64,000 bases of DNA from Telluria beijingensis (lineage in GTDB: Bacteria > Pseudomonadota > Gammaproteobacteria > Burkholderiales > Burkholderiaceae_D), in assembly GCF_030770395.1 (NCBI RefSeq), contig NZ_CP132480.1, forward strand, positions 788,821-852,820, in the 5' to 3' direction. The notes beneath the pieces are model-generated. The model was not told the origin of the DNA. It saw only the letters and a list, made by a program, of their open reading frames with translations, and made no database searches. The position numbers were made by a program, and so were the translations under genes. Position 1 is the first letter of the stretch; each line of letters begins with the position of its first letter. Positions 1 through 9,538 of the stretch are shown piece by piece.

Positions 1-57
1 GAACTCGGCGCCCGCACGGTGGCCGATGCGCTGATGATCGCCGCAAAAAGGATGTGA
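1..57 (+). CDS. C-terminal end of a gene cut by the window edge, probably the partner subunit of the next molybdo-enzyme
   Basis: The frame is open from base 1 and ends with a TGA at 55-57, giving the last 18 residues (ending in AAKRM). Only one base separates this stop from the ATG of the molybdopterin subunit at 59, so the two genes share an operon and are probably translationally coupled. In xanthine-dehydrogenase-type operons the gene before the large subunit is usually the FAD-binding or the 2Fe-2S subunit. That identity is inferred from position only, because the visible tail is too short to assign. Confidence 0.5.
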   Translation, partial: ELGARTVADALMIAAKRM

Positions 58-58
58 T

Positions 59-2260
59 ATGAACGATTCGGCTTTCCCCAAACAGCCGCGCGTCGACGCG
101 CGCGATAAAGTCCGCGGCGCCGCGCTGTACGCGGCCGACCAGGTGCGGCCCGGCATGCTGCATGCGATGCTGGCCGTGTCCACCATCAACCGTGGCGAAG
201 TGCTGTCCATCGATACCAGGGCCGCGCGGGCAACTGCCGGCGTGCGGCTGGTGCTGACCCATGCCGACATGGCCGAGTACAAGCCGGCTGGCCACGTGCT
301 GGCCGGCGGCTTTGCCTTCCAGAGTACGCAGCCGATGCTGTCGTCGAAGATCGCCTACCGCGGCCAGCCGATCGCGCTGGTGGTGGCCGAGACGCTGGAG
401 GCGGCGATCGAAGCGGCTGCATCGGTCAAGGCGAAGTACGAGGAGCAGCCGTCCCAGCTCACGCTCGACGCGCCGGACAAGGACATCGTGCCGCAGCAAG
501 GTTCGCCGCTACCGCAGCAGATGTTCGCCGACAAGGTGGCGGGCGATGCCGATGCCGCCCTGGCCGGCGCGGTTCATCGGATCGACGCCGAATACCTGCA
601 TCCGCCCCAGCACCAGAACCCGATCGAGTTGATCTCGACGGTCGCCGAATGGCGCAAGGGGACGCTCGTGATCCACGAGGGCACGCAGAACAGCGGGGCG
701 ATCCGCCATGGCCTGGCGCGCCAGCTGGGCCTCGACCCGGCGCGCATCGAGGTGATCTCGCCGCAGTGCGGCGGCGGCTTCGGCCTCAAGAATTCGCTGC
801 AGATGCAGACCCTGCTGGCGGCGGTCGCGGCGCGCAAGCTGGGCCAGCCGGTCAAGCTGGTGGTGCCGCGCGGCCAGCTGTTCCACGACGCCAGCTTCCG
901 CCCGGCCAGCCGCCACCGCATCCGGCTCGGCGCCGACGCCGCCGGCAAGATCGTGGCCGCGGTGCACGAGGCCGACCAGCAGACCTCGCGCCACGACCTG
1001 TTCCCGGCCTCGTATGCCGAGATGACGGCGCGCCTGTACGGCATCCCGAACTTCCGCGGCCGCGAGCGGCTGGTGCGCACCGACGTGCAGACGCCGGGTT
1101 ATATGCGGGCGCCGTTCGAGCAGCCGGCGTCCTTCGCCTTCGAGTCGGCAGTGGATGAACTGGCCCGGCAACTGGACATCGATCCGGTGGAACTCAGGCT
1201 GCGCAACGATACGCAGATCGATGCGTTGTCGGGCAAGCCGCTGTCGTCGCGCTTCCTGGCCGAATGCCTGCGCGAAGGCGCACGCCGCTTCGGCTGGAGC
1301 CGGCGCGACGCGCGGCCGGCATCGATGAAGGCTGCGGACGGCGGCGCCATCGGCTGGGGCGTGGCCTGCGGCGCCTACAAGGCCGCGACCAGCCCCGCCA
1401 TCGCGCGCATCGCGGCCACGCGCGACGGCCGCATCCTGTTCACGGTGGCCGGGCACGAGATGGGGCAGGGGATGCGCACCGCGATCGCCAATGTCCTTGT
1501 GCGGCAACTGGGCGTCGAGCCGCAGGCGCTCGCGATCCAGATCGGCGACACGCGCGGCGCGCCGCAGCACCTGACCGCGGGCTCCTGGGGCACGGCCAGC
1601 GTGGTGCCGGCGGCCGAGGAGGCGGCGCAGGCGCTGAAGGACGCGCTGGCGCAGCTGGCGCCCGGTCATGACGCCCGCTTGACACCGGCCGAGGTGCTGG
1701 CGCTGGCGCAGCGCGAGCGCATCGAGGCCGAGGTGCGGCGCAAGGCGCCGGGCCAGCCGGATGCCGTCTACGGCCGCCTGCAGGGCGGCATGCCGGCGCC
1801 CGCGGGGCCGGTGTATCCGGAGTTCGTATCGATGAGCTATGCGGCCCATTTCGTCGAAGTGAATATCGAGCCGGTGACGCGCCGCATCCGCGTGGCGCGC
1901 GTGGTCAGCATGATCGATTGCGGGCGCGTGGTCAGCCCGGTGACGGCCGACAGCCAGGTGCGCGGCGGCGTGGTGTGGGGCATCGGCGCCGCCCTGCGCG
2001 AGATCAGCGAAGTCGATCCGCGCTACGGCGGCTTCCTGAACGCCGACCTGGCCGAATACGTGCTGCCGGTGCATGCCGACATCCAGCAGATCGACGTCGG
2101 CTTCATCGACCGGCCCGACCCGCTGCTCAATGCGGCCGGCGTGAAGGGCCTGGGCGAAGTGGCGATGGTGGGCGTGGCGGCGGCGATCGCCAATGCCGTT
2201 CACCATGCAACCGGCAAACGCATACGCAAGCTACCGATCCGGATCGAGGACGTGCTTTAG
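59..2260 (+). CDS. xanthine dehydrogenase/aldehyde oxidase family molybdopterin-binding subunit
   Basis: This 733-residue protein is the large catalytic subunit of a three-part molybdenum hydroxylase. An aldehyde oxidase/xanthine dehydrogenase a/b hammerhead fills about residues 15-130 and the molybdopterin-binding region the rest. Family marks include the glycine-rich CGGGFG stretch, the HEMGQGM stretch, and the C-terminal KGLGE motif carrying the likely catalytic glutamate. There is no twin-arginine leader at the N terminus, so unlike the PaoA-type system downstream this enzyme is probably cytoplasmic. The substrate cannot be read from sequence; aldehydes, purines or N-heterocycles are all possible. 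It closes an operon whose earlier genes lie left of the window. Its 3' end overlaps the convergent AraC gene by four bases. Confidence 0.85.
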   Translation: MNDSAFPKQPRVDARDKVRGAALYAADQVRPGMLHAMLAVSTINRGEVLSIDTRAARATAGVRLVLTHADMAEYKPAGHVLAGGFAFQSTQPMLSSKIAYRGQPIALVVAETLEAAIEAAASVKAKYEEQPSQLTLDAPDKDIVPQQGSPLPQQMFADKVAGDADAALAGAVHRIDAEYLHPPQHQNPIELISTVAEWRKGTLVIHEGTQNSGAIRHGLARQLGLDPARIEVISPQCGGGFGLKNSLQMQTLLAAVAARKLGQPVKLVVPRGQLFHDASFRPASRHRIRLGADAAGKIVAAVHEADQQTSRHDLFPASYAEMTARLYGIPNFRGRERLVRTDVQTPGYMRAPFEQPASFAFESAVDELARQLDIDPVELRLRNDTQIDALSGKPLSSRFLAECLREGARRFGWSRRDARPASMKAADGGAIGWGVACGAYKAATSPAIARIAATRDGRILFTVAGHEMGQGMRTAIANVLVRQLGVEPQALAIQIGDTRGAPQHLTAGSWGTASVVPAAEEAAQALKDALAQLAPGHDARLTPAEVLALAQRERIEAEVRRKAPGQPDAVYGRLQGGMPAPAGPVYPEFVSMSYAAHFVEVNIEPVTRRIRVARVVSMIDCGRVVSPVTADSQVRGGVVWGIGAALREISEVDPRYGGFLNADLAEYVLPVHADIQQIDVGFIDRPDPLLNAAGVKGLGEVAMVGVAAAIANAVHHATGKRIRKLPIRIEDVL

Positions 2261-3168
2261 ATCTCGGCCAACTCGGGCGCGGCGGCGGTGGCCGGCCGCC
2301 GCGCATCGCGCCGCGGCGGCGCGCCGAACAGGCGCGCATACTCGCGCGTGAACTGCGAGGTGCTTTCATAGCCGACCTCGAACGCCGCCTTGTAGGCAGT
2401 CACGCCTTCATACAGCATCAGGCGCCGCGCCTCGATCAGGCGCAGGCGTTTCTGGTACTGCACCGGCGTGAGCGAGGTGTAGTCCTTGAAGTGCTTGTGG
2501 AAAGCCGACAGGCTCATCGACGCGGCCTGGGCCAGCTCTTCGACCCGCAGCTTCTGGCGGTAGGACAGGCGCAGCATCGCCACCGCGCGGTTCAGGCGCA
2601 CCGGGTGCGCCTCGGGCGCCATCGTCGCCCGCAGCTGCCGGCCATGCGCGCCGTTCAGGAGCCAGAAATGCAGCTCGCGCATCAGCCCCGGGTGCAGGAT
2701 CGGGATCGCCTCGGGGTGCGCCACCAGGCGCATCAGGCGGCCGGCGCAATCGAGGATCGCCGCGTCGACGTCCTGCACCAGCATCGTCGCTGCCGGGTCG
2801 GGCGGCGCTGGCGCCGCTTCGCGCAACTGGTCTGCCAGCTCGGACAGCAGGGCCATGTCGAGTTCGATCGCCAGCGCGATATACGGCCGTTCGCCGGATG
2901 CGGTGACTACCTGGCCGGTGACGGGCAGATCGGCGCTGACGATGACGGCCTGGCCTTCGGCGCACAGCTTTTCCTGGCGCCCGGCCAGCAGGTGTTTTTC
3001 GCCCTGCAGCACCAGGCAGACCAGCGGCCGGTAGGTGGATTCGAGCTTGTCGCCCGGCTGGTCGAGGCACATCATGCGCAGGCCGGGTACGGGCGTGAGC
3101 GCCAGGCCGTCACGGTTGGCGTGGGCCCGGGCATAGGTGGCGACGGCGTCGAGTAATTCCTGGTTCAT
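2257..3168 (-). CDS. AraC-family regulator of the YqhC type
   Basis: A 303-residue regulator with an AraC N-terminal domain (about residues 5-160) and two helix-turn-helix motifs near the C terminus (about 195-290). In-frame sequence extends upstream to 3225, but the ATG at 3168 gives the usual N terminus of this family. No strong Shine-Dalgarno site is visible at either start. E. coli YqhC, of this family, senses reactive aldehydes and activates a neighbouring aldehyde reductase. Here the gene is divergent from a YahK-type reductase 143 bases away, the same arrangement, so it is the likely regulator of that gene and perhaps of the paoABC-type genes beyond. The domain assignment is firm; the effector is inferred. 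Confidence 0.85.
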   Translation of the reverse strand: MNQELLDAVATYARAHANRDGLALTPVPGLRMMCLDQPGDKLESTYRPLVCLVLQGEKHLLAGRQEKLCAEGQAVIVSADLPVTGQVVTASGERPYIALAIELDMALLSELADQLREAAPAPPDPAATMLVQDVDAAILDCAGRLMRLVAHPEAIPILHPGLMRELHFWLLNGAHGRQLRATMAPEAHPVRLNRAVAMLRLSYRQKLRVEELAQAASMSLSAFHKHFKDYTSLTPVQYQKRLRLIEARRLMLYEGVTAYKAAFEVGYESTSQFTREYARLFGAPPRRDARRPATAAAPELAEI

Positions 3169-3260
3169 GGCGCCCAGTGTGCCGCCGGTATGCGCCGCTG
3201 TCCAGCAGTGCGTGGCGGCATTCATGCGGACGCGTCATAAGCCTGATGAAGGAATCGGTC

Positions 3261-3305
3261 TTACTGCGCGTGTTGACAAAGGATATATTCAACCCTTTCG
3301 AAAGG
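3261..3305 (+). promoter_or_regulatory. putative yahK promoter with a perfect 12-bp palindrome at the start site
   Basis: TTACTG at 3261-3266 and TATATT at 3284-3289 are separated by 17 bases and fit a sigma-70 promoter. The expected start of transcription falls on CCTTTCGAAAGG (3294-3305), a perfect 12-base palindrome that also supplies the AAGGA ribosome-binding site of the gene starting at 3312. A second TTGACA lies at 3273-3278 but has no good -10 at the right distance. The palindrome could be an operator; its binding protein is unknown. Confidence 0.45.
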
Positions 3306-3311
3306 AATAGC

Positions 3312-4361
3312 ATGACAGTCAAGGCCTATGGCGCGCACGCCGCCGACAAACCCCTCGAATCGCTCGACATCGTCCGCCGCGATCCCGGCCCCCACGACGT
3401 CCGGATCGACATCGATTTCTGCGGCGTCTGCCACTCCGACCTGCACACGGTGCGCGCCGAATGGGCCGGCACCCTGTACCCCTGCGTCCCTGGCCATGAA
3501 ATCGTCGGCCGGGTGTCGGCGGTCGGCGCCCACGTGAGCGGCCACAAGGTCGGCGACCTGGTCGGCGTCGGCTGCATGGTCGACAGCTGCAAGGCATGTC
3601 CGGATTGCGGCGAAGGCCTAGAGAACTATTGCGACAATATGGTCGGCACCTACAATGGCCCGACCGCTGACGCCCCCGGCCACACGCTGGGCGGCTACTC
3701 GCAGCAGATCGTGGTCAACGAGCGCTTCGTGCTGCGCGTCAGCCACCCGCAAGAACAACTGGCCGCCGTGGCGCCGCTGCTGTGCGCCGGCATCACCACC
3801 TGGTCGCCGCTGCGCCACTGGAATGCCGGTCCCGGCAAGCGCGTGGGCATCGTCGGCATCGGCGGCCTGGGCCACATGGGCATCAAGCTGGCCCATGCCA
3901 TGGGCGCCCATGTGGTGGCGTTCACGACCTCGGAATCGAAGCGCCAGGACGCGCTGGCGCTGGGCGCCGACGACGTCGTGGTCTCGAGGGATCCCGATGC
4001 GATGGCGGCCCAGGCCCAAAGCCTCGACCTGATCATCAATACCGTCGCCGCGCCGCACGACCTGGACGCCTTCCTCACGCTGCTCAAGCGCGACGGCACC
4101 ATGGTGCTGGTCGGCGCGCCCGAGTCGCCGCATCCGTCGCCGCAGGTGTTCAACCTGATCATGAAGCGGCGCGCGATCGCCGGCTCGATGATCGGCGGCA
4201 TCCCGGAAACCCAGGAAATGCTCGACTTCTGCGCCGAGCACGGCATCGTGGCCGACATCGAGACGATCCGCGCCGCCGACATCAACGACGCCTACGAGCG
4301 CATGCTCAAGGGCGACGTCAAGTACCGCTTCGTGATCGACAACGCCACCCTGGCCGCCTGA
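3312..4361 (+). CDS. yahK: zinc-dependent NAD(P)H aldehyde reductase / alcohol dehydrogenase, YahK type
   Basis: This 349-residue medium-chain zinc dehydrogenase matches E. coli YahK in length and along its whole sequence, including the C-terminal stretch ending in KYRFVIDN. Catalytic zinc ligands are C37, H62-E63 and the later Cys of the catalytic domain. The structural zinc cluster is C93, C96, C99 and C107. The nucleotide-binding GIGGLGHMG motif lies in the Rossmann fold. YahK reduces a broad range of aldehydes, using NADPH, to alcohols in the cytosol. The ATG at 3312 is preceded by AAGGA at a good distance. A hairpin with a T-rich tail follows the stop. Next to a YqhC-like regulator this suggests an aldehyde-detoxifying role. 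Confidence 0.9.
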   Translation: MTVKAYGAHAADKPLESLDIVRRDPGPHDVRIDIDFCGVCHSDLHTVRAEWAGTLYPCVPGHEIVGRVSAVGAHVSGHKVGDLVGVGCMVDSCKACPDCGEGLENYCDNMVGTYNGPTADAPGHTLGGYSQQIVVNERFVLRVSHPQEQLAAVAPLLCAGITTWSPLRHWNAGPGKRVGIVGIGGLGHMGIKLAHAMGAHVVAFTTSESKRQDALALGADDVVVSRDPDAMAAQAQSLDLIINTVAAPHDLDAFLTLLKRDGTMVLVGAPESPHPSPQVFNLIMKRRAIAGSMIGGIPETQEMLDFCAEHGIVADIETIRAADINDAYERMLKGDVKYRFVIDNATLAA

Positions 4362-4373
4362 TTCCTGTCCCTC

Positions 4374-4403
4374 CGGCGGCCCTGGCGCCGCCGTCTTTCT
4401 TTA
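4374..4403 (+). terminator. probable rho-independent terminator after yahK
   Basis: A 7-bp stem CGGCGGC (4374-4380) pairs with GCCGCCG (4387-4393) across a six-base loop and is followed by TCTTTCTTTA. It lies 13 bases after the yahK stop and just before the MFS gene, so the MFS gene may depend on read-through or on its own promoter. Confidence 0.55.
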
Positions 4404-4410
4404 CTAATCA

Positions 4411-5610
4411 ATGAATCCAGCAATTTCCGCCGCTTGCGACAGCAAGCCGGCGCAGCCCGCGGCATGGGGCGCCGTGATGGCGATGTCGCTCGCCGCCTTC
4501 GCCCTGGTCGCCTCCGAATTCATGCCGGTCAGCCTGCTCACGCCGCTCGCCGCCGAGCTGCGCATCAGCGAAGGACAGGCCGGCCAGTCGATCGCGATCT
4601 CGGGCGCCTTCGCCCTGGTCACCAGCCTGCTGCTCGGCGCCGTCGTCGGCCGGCTCGACCGCAAGGTCTTGCTGCTTGGGCTGACCTTCCTGATGATCGT
4701 CTCCGGCACGGTGGCCGCGTTCGCACCAAACTACTTCCTGTTCATGGTCGGCCGCGCGCTGATCGGCGTCGCCATCGGCGGCTTCTGGTCGCTGTCGGCG
4801 GCCACCGTGATGCGCCTGGTGCCGGCGCGCGACGTACCGCGCGCGCTGGCCATCCTCAACGGCGGCAATGCGCTGGCGACCGTCATCGCGGCGCCCGCCG
4901 GCAGCTACCTCGGCGCGATCATCGGCTGGCGCGGCGCCTTCTTCTGCCTGGTGCCGGTGGCGGCAATCGCGCTCGCCTGGCTGATGTTCAGCCTTCCCGC
5001 ACTGCGTGCCAGGGAGGGCGCGGCTTCCGGCGGCATCCTGCGCCTGCTCAAGCGGCCGGCGGTGGTCCTTGGCATGACGGCGGTCAGCCTGCTGTTCATG
5101 GGGCAGTTCGCGCTGTTTACTTACCTGCGCCCGTTCCTGGAAGGCGTCACCGGCGTCGATGCCACAACCCTGTCGCTGATGCTGCTGGTGCTGGGCGTGG
5201 CCGGCTTCGTCGGCACCACCCTGATCGGCGCCGTGCTCAAGGACCGCCTCTACCCGGTGCTGATCGCGATGCCGCTGGTGATGGCGGTGGTCGCCGTTAC
5301 ATTGGTGGTCTTCGGTCACTCGGCTGCCGCGGTCACGCTGCTGCTCGCAGTGTGGGGGCTGGTTGGCACGTCGGCGCCGGTCGGCTGGTGGACCTGGCTG
5401 GCCCAGACCCTGCCGCAGGACGCAGAAGCCGGCGGCGGGCTGATGGTGGCCGTGATCCAGCTCGCGATCATGCTGGGCGCGACCGTGGGCGGCCTGTTGT
5501 TCGACGCCAGCGGCTACCGCGCCACCTTCCAGCTCAGCGCCGGTCTGCTGGTCGCGGCCGCCGTGCTGGCACTGGTGGCAGGGCGTTCGGCCCGCCGCGC
5601 GGATTCATGA
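4411..5610 (+). CDS. MFS efflux transporter, AraJ/NepI type
   Basis: A 399-residue inner-membrane protein with about twelve hydrophobic segments, the usual length for the drug:H+ antiporter-1 branch of the major facilitator superfamily. A short polar N terminus is followed by a first segment with the SEFMPVSLLTPLA sequence common to AraJ/NepI/YdhP-like exporters. The GRLDRK loop between segments 2 and 3 is the family motif A. The substrate is unknown; sugars, nucleosides and drugs are exported by relatives. No clear ribosome-binding site precedes the ATG at 4411, and later in-frame ATGs at 4477 and 4483 are possible starts. It sits between yahK and paoA on the same strand, suggesting export of a toxic compound or product. 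Confidence 0.8.
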   Translation: MNPAISAACDSKPAQPAAWGAVMAMSLAAFALVASEFMPVSLLTPLAAELRISEGQAGQSIAISGAFALVTSLLLGAVVGRLDRKVLLLGLTFLMIVSGTVAAFAPNYFLFMVGRALIGVAIGGFWSLSAATVMRLVPARDVPRALAILNGGNALATVIAAPAGSYLGAIIGWRGAFFCLVPVAAIALAWLMFSLPALRAREGAASGGILRLLKRPAVVLGMTAVSLLFMGQFALFTYLRPFLEGVTGVDATTLSLMLLVLGVAGFVGTTLIGAVLKDRLYPVLIAMPLVMAVVAVTLVVFGHSAAAVTLLLAVWGLVGTSAPVGWWTWLAQTLPQDAEAGGGLMVAVIQLAIMLGATVGGLLFDASGYRATFQLSAGLLVAAAVLALVAGRSARRADS

Positions 5611-5702
5611 GCCAGGGACATAAGCCCATGCTGCGTCCTTCATGAATGCAGGCGAGGGCTTGCCGTACTATCAACCGTTTTTTTCAGAAGGAAGCAAGCC
5701 CC

Positions 5703-6353
5703 ATGGATGACTCCACGAATATCAACCAGGCCCGGCGCGGTGTCCTGATCGGCGGCGCGCTCGGCGCAACCGCAGCGGCATTGCCGCTGGCCGGCGCCCA
5801 GGCGGCCGTGCAGGGCGCGCCGGCGCAGACGCCGGCGCCCGTGACCAGCAAGGTGACCTTGCGCGTGAATGGCCAGCTGCGCGAACTCGCACTCGACACC
5901 CGCACCACCCTGCTCGACGCGCTGCGCGAACACCTGCACCTGACCGGCACCAAGAAGGGTTGCGACCAGGGCCAGTGCGGCGCCTGTACGGTGCTGGTAG
6001 ACGGCCGCCGCATCAATTCCTGCCTGTCGCTGGCGATCATGCACGACGGCGCCGAGATCACCACCATCGAAGGCATGGGTACGCCCGATAAACTGCATCC
6101 GATGCAGGCGGCGTTCGTGAAGCACGACGGCTATCAATGCGGCTACTGTACCCCGGGGCAGATCTGTTCGGCCGTGGCGGTGCTCGACGAGATCCGCCAG
6201 GGCATCCCGAGCCATGTGACCGGCGACCTCAATGTGAAACCGCTGCTGTCCGTCGACGAGATCCGCGAGCGCATGAGCGGCAATATCTGCCGCTGCGGCG
6301 CCTATTCGAACATCGTCGACGCGATCGCCGAGGTCGGAGGAGTCAAGGCATGA
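5703..6353 (+). CDS. paoA: aldehyde oxidoreductase 2Fe-2S subunit, PaoA/YagT type
   Basis: This 216-residue iron-sulphur subunit starts with a twin-arginine leader ([10 protein letters not shown] followed by a hydrophobic Ala-rich stretch ending near residue 40), so the folded complex is probably sent to the periplasm by Tat. A plant-ferredoxin-like domain contains [10 protein letters not shown] and a later C (cluster II). The second domain has CGYC and CRC (cluster I). The start at 5703 has AAGGAAG just upstream. The next gene overlaps by four bases. In E. coli PaoABC oxidises aromatic aldehydes to acids in the periplasm. All three subunits are present here in the same order. Confidence 0.88.
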   Translation: MDDSTNINQARRGVLIGGALGATAAALPLAGAQAAVQGAPAQTPAPVTSKVTLRVNGQLRELALDTRTTLLDALREHLHLTGTKKGCDQGQCGACTVLVDGRRINSCLSLAIMHDGAEITTIEGMGTPDKLHPMQAAFVKHDGYQCGYCTPGQICSAVAVLDEIRQGIPSHVTGDLNVKPLLSVDEIRERMSGNICRCGAYSNIVDAIAEVGGVKA

Positions 6354-7303
6354 AGGCATTTACCTATCAAAAGGCCACCACCCCGGCCGAAGCGGCAGCC
6401 GCAGCAAGCAAGACCCCGAACGCGCGCTTCATCGCCGGTGGCACCAACCTGCTCGACCTGATGAAGCTCGAGATCGAGACCCCAAGCCACCTGATCGACG
6501 TCAACGGCCTGGCGCTCGACAGGATCGAAGCGACGCCGGAGGGCGGCCTGCGCATCGGCGCGCTGGTGCGCAATACCGACCTGGCGGCCGATGCGCGCGT
6601 GCGCAAGGATTACGCCGTGCTGTCGCGCGCGCTGCTGGCCGGCGCCTCGACCCAACTGCGCAACAAGGCGACTACCGCCGGCAACCTGCTGCAGCGCACC
6701 CGCTGCCCCTATTTCTACGACACCAATATGGCGTGCAACAAGCGCGCGCCCGGCAGCGGTTGCTCGGCCATCGGCGGCCATACGCGCGGCCACGCGATCG
6801 TCGGCGCCAGCGACGCCTGCATCGCGACCCATCCGAGCGATATGGCGGTAGCGATGCAGTTGCTCGACGCTGGCGTGGAGACCGTGCAGCCCGACGGCAG
6901 CACGCGCACGATCCCGATCGCGGACTTCTATCGCCTGCCGGGCGCCACGCCGCATATCGAGCACAGCTTGATGCCGGGTGAGCTGATCACGGCGGTGACC
7001 CTGCCGAAGCCGCTGGGCGGCAAGCACTACTACCGCAAGGTGCGCGACCGCGCCTCGTATGCGTTTGCCTTGATCTCGGTGGCCGCCGTGGTGCAGCCGG
7101 ACGGCAGCGGCCGCGTGGCCGTGGGCGGCGTGGCGCACAAGCCGTGGCGCGTGCCGGCGGCCGAGAGCCAGATGCCGCGCGGCGGCAAGGCCACGACCGC
7201 CCAGCTGCTGGCCGGCGCCCGCACGACCGAGGAAAATGTGTTCAAGGTCTTGCTGGTCGAACGCACGCTCGATTCCATCCTGGCGCAAGCCCGTGCGCGC
7301 TGA
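6350..7303 (+). CDS. paoB: aldehyde oxidoreductase FAD-binding subunit, PaoB/YagS type
   Basis: A 317-residue FAD-binding subunit of the CO-dehydrogenase flavoprotein family. FAD-binding features [11 protein letters not shown] and the later GNLLQ region are visible. Between them and the C-terminal domain is a cysteine-rich insert (RCPYF, ACNKR, GSGCSA), which in E. coli PaoB holds an extra 4Fe-4S cluster; this marks it as PaoB-like rather than a generic xanthine dehydrogenase subunit. Its ATG overlaps the paoA stop (ATGA), implying translational coupling. It passes electrons from the molybdenum subunit towards the final acceptor. Confidence 0.88.
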   Translation: MKAFTYQKATTPAEAAAAASKTPNARFIAGGTNLLDLMKLEIETPSHLIDVNGLALDRIEATPEGGLRIGALVRNTDLAADARVRKDYAVLSRALLAGASTQLRNKATTAGNLLQRTRCPYFYDTNMACNKRAPGSGCSAIGGHTRGHAIVGASDACIATHPSDMAVAMQLLDAGVETVQPDGSTRTIPIADFYRLPGATPHIEHSLMPGELITAVTLPKPLGGKHYYRKVRDRASYAFALISVAAVVQPDGSGRVAVGGVAHKPWRVPAAESQMPRGGKATTAQLLAGARTTEENVFKVLLVERTLDSILAQARAR

Positions 7304-7320
7304 CAGAAAGGCTCGAAACC

Positions 7321-9519
7321 ATGAAATTCACCAAACCCGAAACCACCAACCCGATCGACCAGATGAAGGTCGTCGGCAAGCCGCTCGACCGCGTCGACGG
7401 CCCGCTCAAGACCACCGGACTGGCGCCTTACGCTTATGAACAGCATGCCGCCGCGCCGAACGCCGCCTACGGCTATGTGATTGGCGCCGCCGTCGCCAAG
7501 GGCCGCATCGTGTCGATCGATACCGCAGCAGCACGCCGTGCGCCGGGCGTGCTCGCCGTCGTCACCCATGAAAACGCCGGCAAGCTGGGCAAAGGCAACT
7601 TCAATACCGCCCACCTGCTGGCCGGCCCCGAGGTGCAGCACTATCACCAAGCGGTCGGCGTGGTCGTGGCCGAGACCTTCGAGCAGGCGCGCGCGGCCGC
7701 GTCGCTGGTCAAGGTCGAGTATGCGAAAACCCACGGTGTCTACGACCTGGCAGCGGCCATGAATGCGGCGGTGACGCCCAAGACCGGCGACGCCGAATCG
7801 AAGGTCGGCGATTTCGACGGCGCCTTCGCCAGTGCGCCGGTCAAGCTGGACGCCACCTACACCACGCCCGACCAGTCGCACGCGATGATGGAACCGCATG
7901 CCTCGATCGCCTCCTGGGATGGCGACCGGGTCACCGTCTGGACCTCGAACCAGATGATCGACTGGGGCAAGCAAGACCTGGCCAAGACCCTTGGCATCGC
8001 GCCGAAGAATGTGCGCCTGGTCTCGCCGTATATCGGCGGCGGCTTCGGCGGCAAGCTGTTCCTGCGCGCCGAGGCGGTGCTGGCGGCGCTCGGGGCGCGC
8101 GCGGCGAAACGTCCGGTCAAGGTCGCGCTGCAGCGCGCGCTGATGATCAATAACACCACCCACCGGCCGGCCACGATCCAGCGCATCCGCATCGGCGCCA
8201 CGCGTGAAGGCCGCATCAGTGCCATCGCCCACGAAAGCTGGTCGGGCGACCTGCCGGGCGGCGGTCCGGAGACTGCGGTCCAGCAGACCCGCCTGCTGTA
8301 CGCCGGCGGCAACCGCCTGACGCGCCTGCAACTGGCGACGCTCGACCTGCCCGAGGGGAATGCGATGCGCGCGCCGGGCGAGGCGCCGGGCATGATGGCA
8401 CTCGAGGTGGCGATGGACGAGATGGCCGAGAAGCTCAGGATGGACCCGGTCACCTTCCGCATCGTCAACGACACCACGGTCGACCCGGAAAAGGCGGGCC
8501 GCAAGTTCTCGCAGCGGCGCTACGTGCAGTGCCTGCGCCAGGGCGCCGAACGCTTCGGCTGGGACAAGAGGAATCCCAACCCGGGCCAGGTGCGCGACGG
8601 CCAGTGGCTGGTCGGCATGGGCGTGGCTTCGGCCTTCCGCAACAATATGAACATGAAGTCGGCCGCGCGCGTGCGCCTCGAGGCCGATGGCAAGGTGACG
8701 GTCGAAACCGACATGACCGATATCGGCACCGGCAGCTATACCATCATCGCCCAGACCGCGGCCGAGATGCTCGGCCTGGGCGTCGACCGCATCGATGTGC
8801 GCCTGGGCGACTCGGACTATCCGGTATCGGCCGGCTCGGGTGGCCAGTGGGGCGCCAACAGTTCCACCGCCGGCGTGTACGCGGCATGCGTCAAGCTGCG
8901 CGAGCAGATCGCGCAGAGGGCCGGGCTGGATGCGGCAAGCGCCGAATTCGTCGATGGCGCGGTGCGTGCCGGCGGCCGCTCGGTGCCGCTGCTTGAAGTG
9001 GCCAAGGGCGGCGCCATCGTGGCCGAAGACACGATGGAATACGGCGACCTGGAAAAGAAGGTCCAGCAATCGACCTTCGGCGCCCACTTCGTCGAAGTCG
9101 CGGTGGACGTCGCCACCGCCGAGGTGCGCATGCGGCGCATGCTGTCGGTGTGCGCGGCGGGCCGCATCCTGAACCCGAAGTCGGCGCGCAGCCAGGTGAT
9201 CGGTGCGATGACGATGGGTGTCGGCGGGGCGCTGATGGAACATCTCGCGGTCGACAAGCGCCTGGGCTTCTTCGTCAACCACGACCTGGCCAGCTACGAG
9301 GTGCCGGTGCACGCCGACATCCCGCACCAGGACGTGATCTTCATCGACGAGAACGATCCGACCACCTCGCCGATGAAGGCCAAGGGCGTCGGAGAGCTGG
9401 GCCTGTGCGGCGTCGGCGCGGCGGTGGCGAATGCGATCTACAACGCCACCGGCGTGCGCATCCGCGATTATCCGGTCACGCTCGACAAGATGCTGGCGAA
9501 GATGCCGGCACTGGCGTAA
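7321..9519 (+). CDS. paoC: aldehyde oxidoreductase molybdenum-binding subunit, PaoC/YagR type
   Basis: This 732-residue catalytic subunit has the same length as E. coli PaoC. The hammerhead domain covers about residues 20-140. Molybdenum-cofactor contacts include the GGGFGGKLF stretch, and the KGVGELGLCG motif near the C terminus carries the catalytic glutamate. It follows paoB by 17 bases. E. coli has a fourth gene, paoD, for cofactor insertion; no such gene lies here, and the LysR gene follows instead on the other strand. The chaperone must come from elsewhere or be dispensable. Confidence 0.88.
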   Translation: MKFTKPETTNPIDQMKVVGKPLDRVDGPLKTTGLAPYAYEQHAAAPNAAYGYVIGAAVAKGRIVSIDTAAARRAPGVLAVVTHENAGKLGKGNFNTAHLLAGPEVQHYHQAVGVVVAETFEQARAAASLVKVEYAKTHGVYDLAAAMNAAVTPKTGDAESKVGDFDGAFASAPVKLDATYTTPDQSHAMMEPHASIASWDGDRVTVWTSNQMIDWGKQDLAKTLGIAPKNVRLVSPYIGGGFGGKLFLRAEAVLAALGARAAKRPVKVALQRALMINNTTHRPATIQRIRIGATREGRISAIAHESWSGDLPGGGPETAVQQTRLLYAGGNRLTRLQLATLDLPEGNAMRAPGEAPGMMALEVAMDEMAEKLRMDPVTFRIVNDTTVDPEKAGRKFSQRRYVQCLRQGAERFGWDKRNPNPGQVRDGQWLVGMGVASAFRNNMNMKSAARVRLEADGKVTVETDMTDIGTGSYTIIAQTAAEMLGLGVDRIDVRLGDSDYPVSAGSGGQWGANSSTAGVYAACVKLREQIAQRAGLDAASAEFVDGAVRAGGRSVPLLEVAKGGAIVAEDTMEYGDLEKKVQQSTFGAHFVEVAVDVATAEVRMRRMLSVCAAGRILNPKSARSQVIGAMTMGVGGALMEHLAVDKRLGFFVNHDLASYEVPVHADIPHQDVIFIDENDPTTSPMKAKGVGELGLCGVGAAVANAIYNATGVRIRDYPVTLDKMLAKMPALA

Positions 9520-9538
9520 ACCGCGGCGCCATCCGCTG

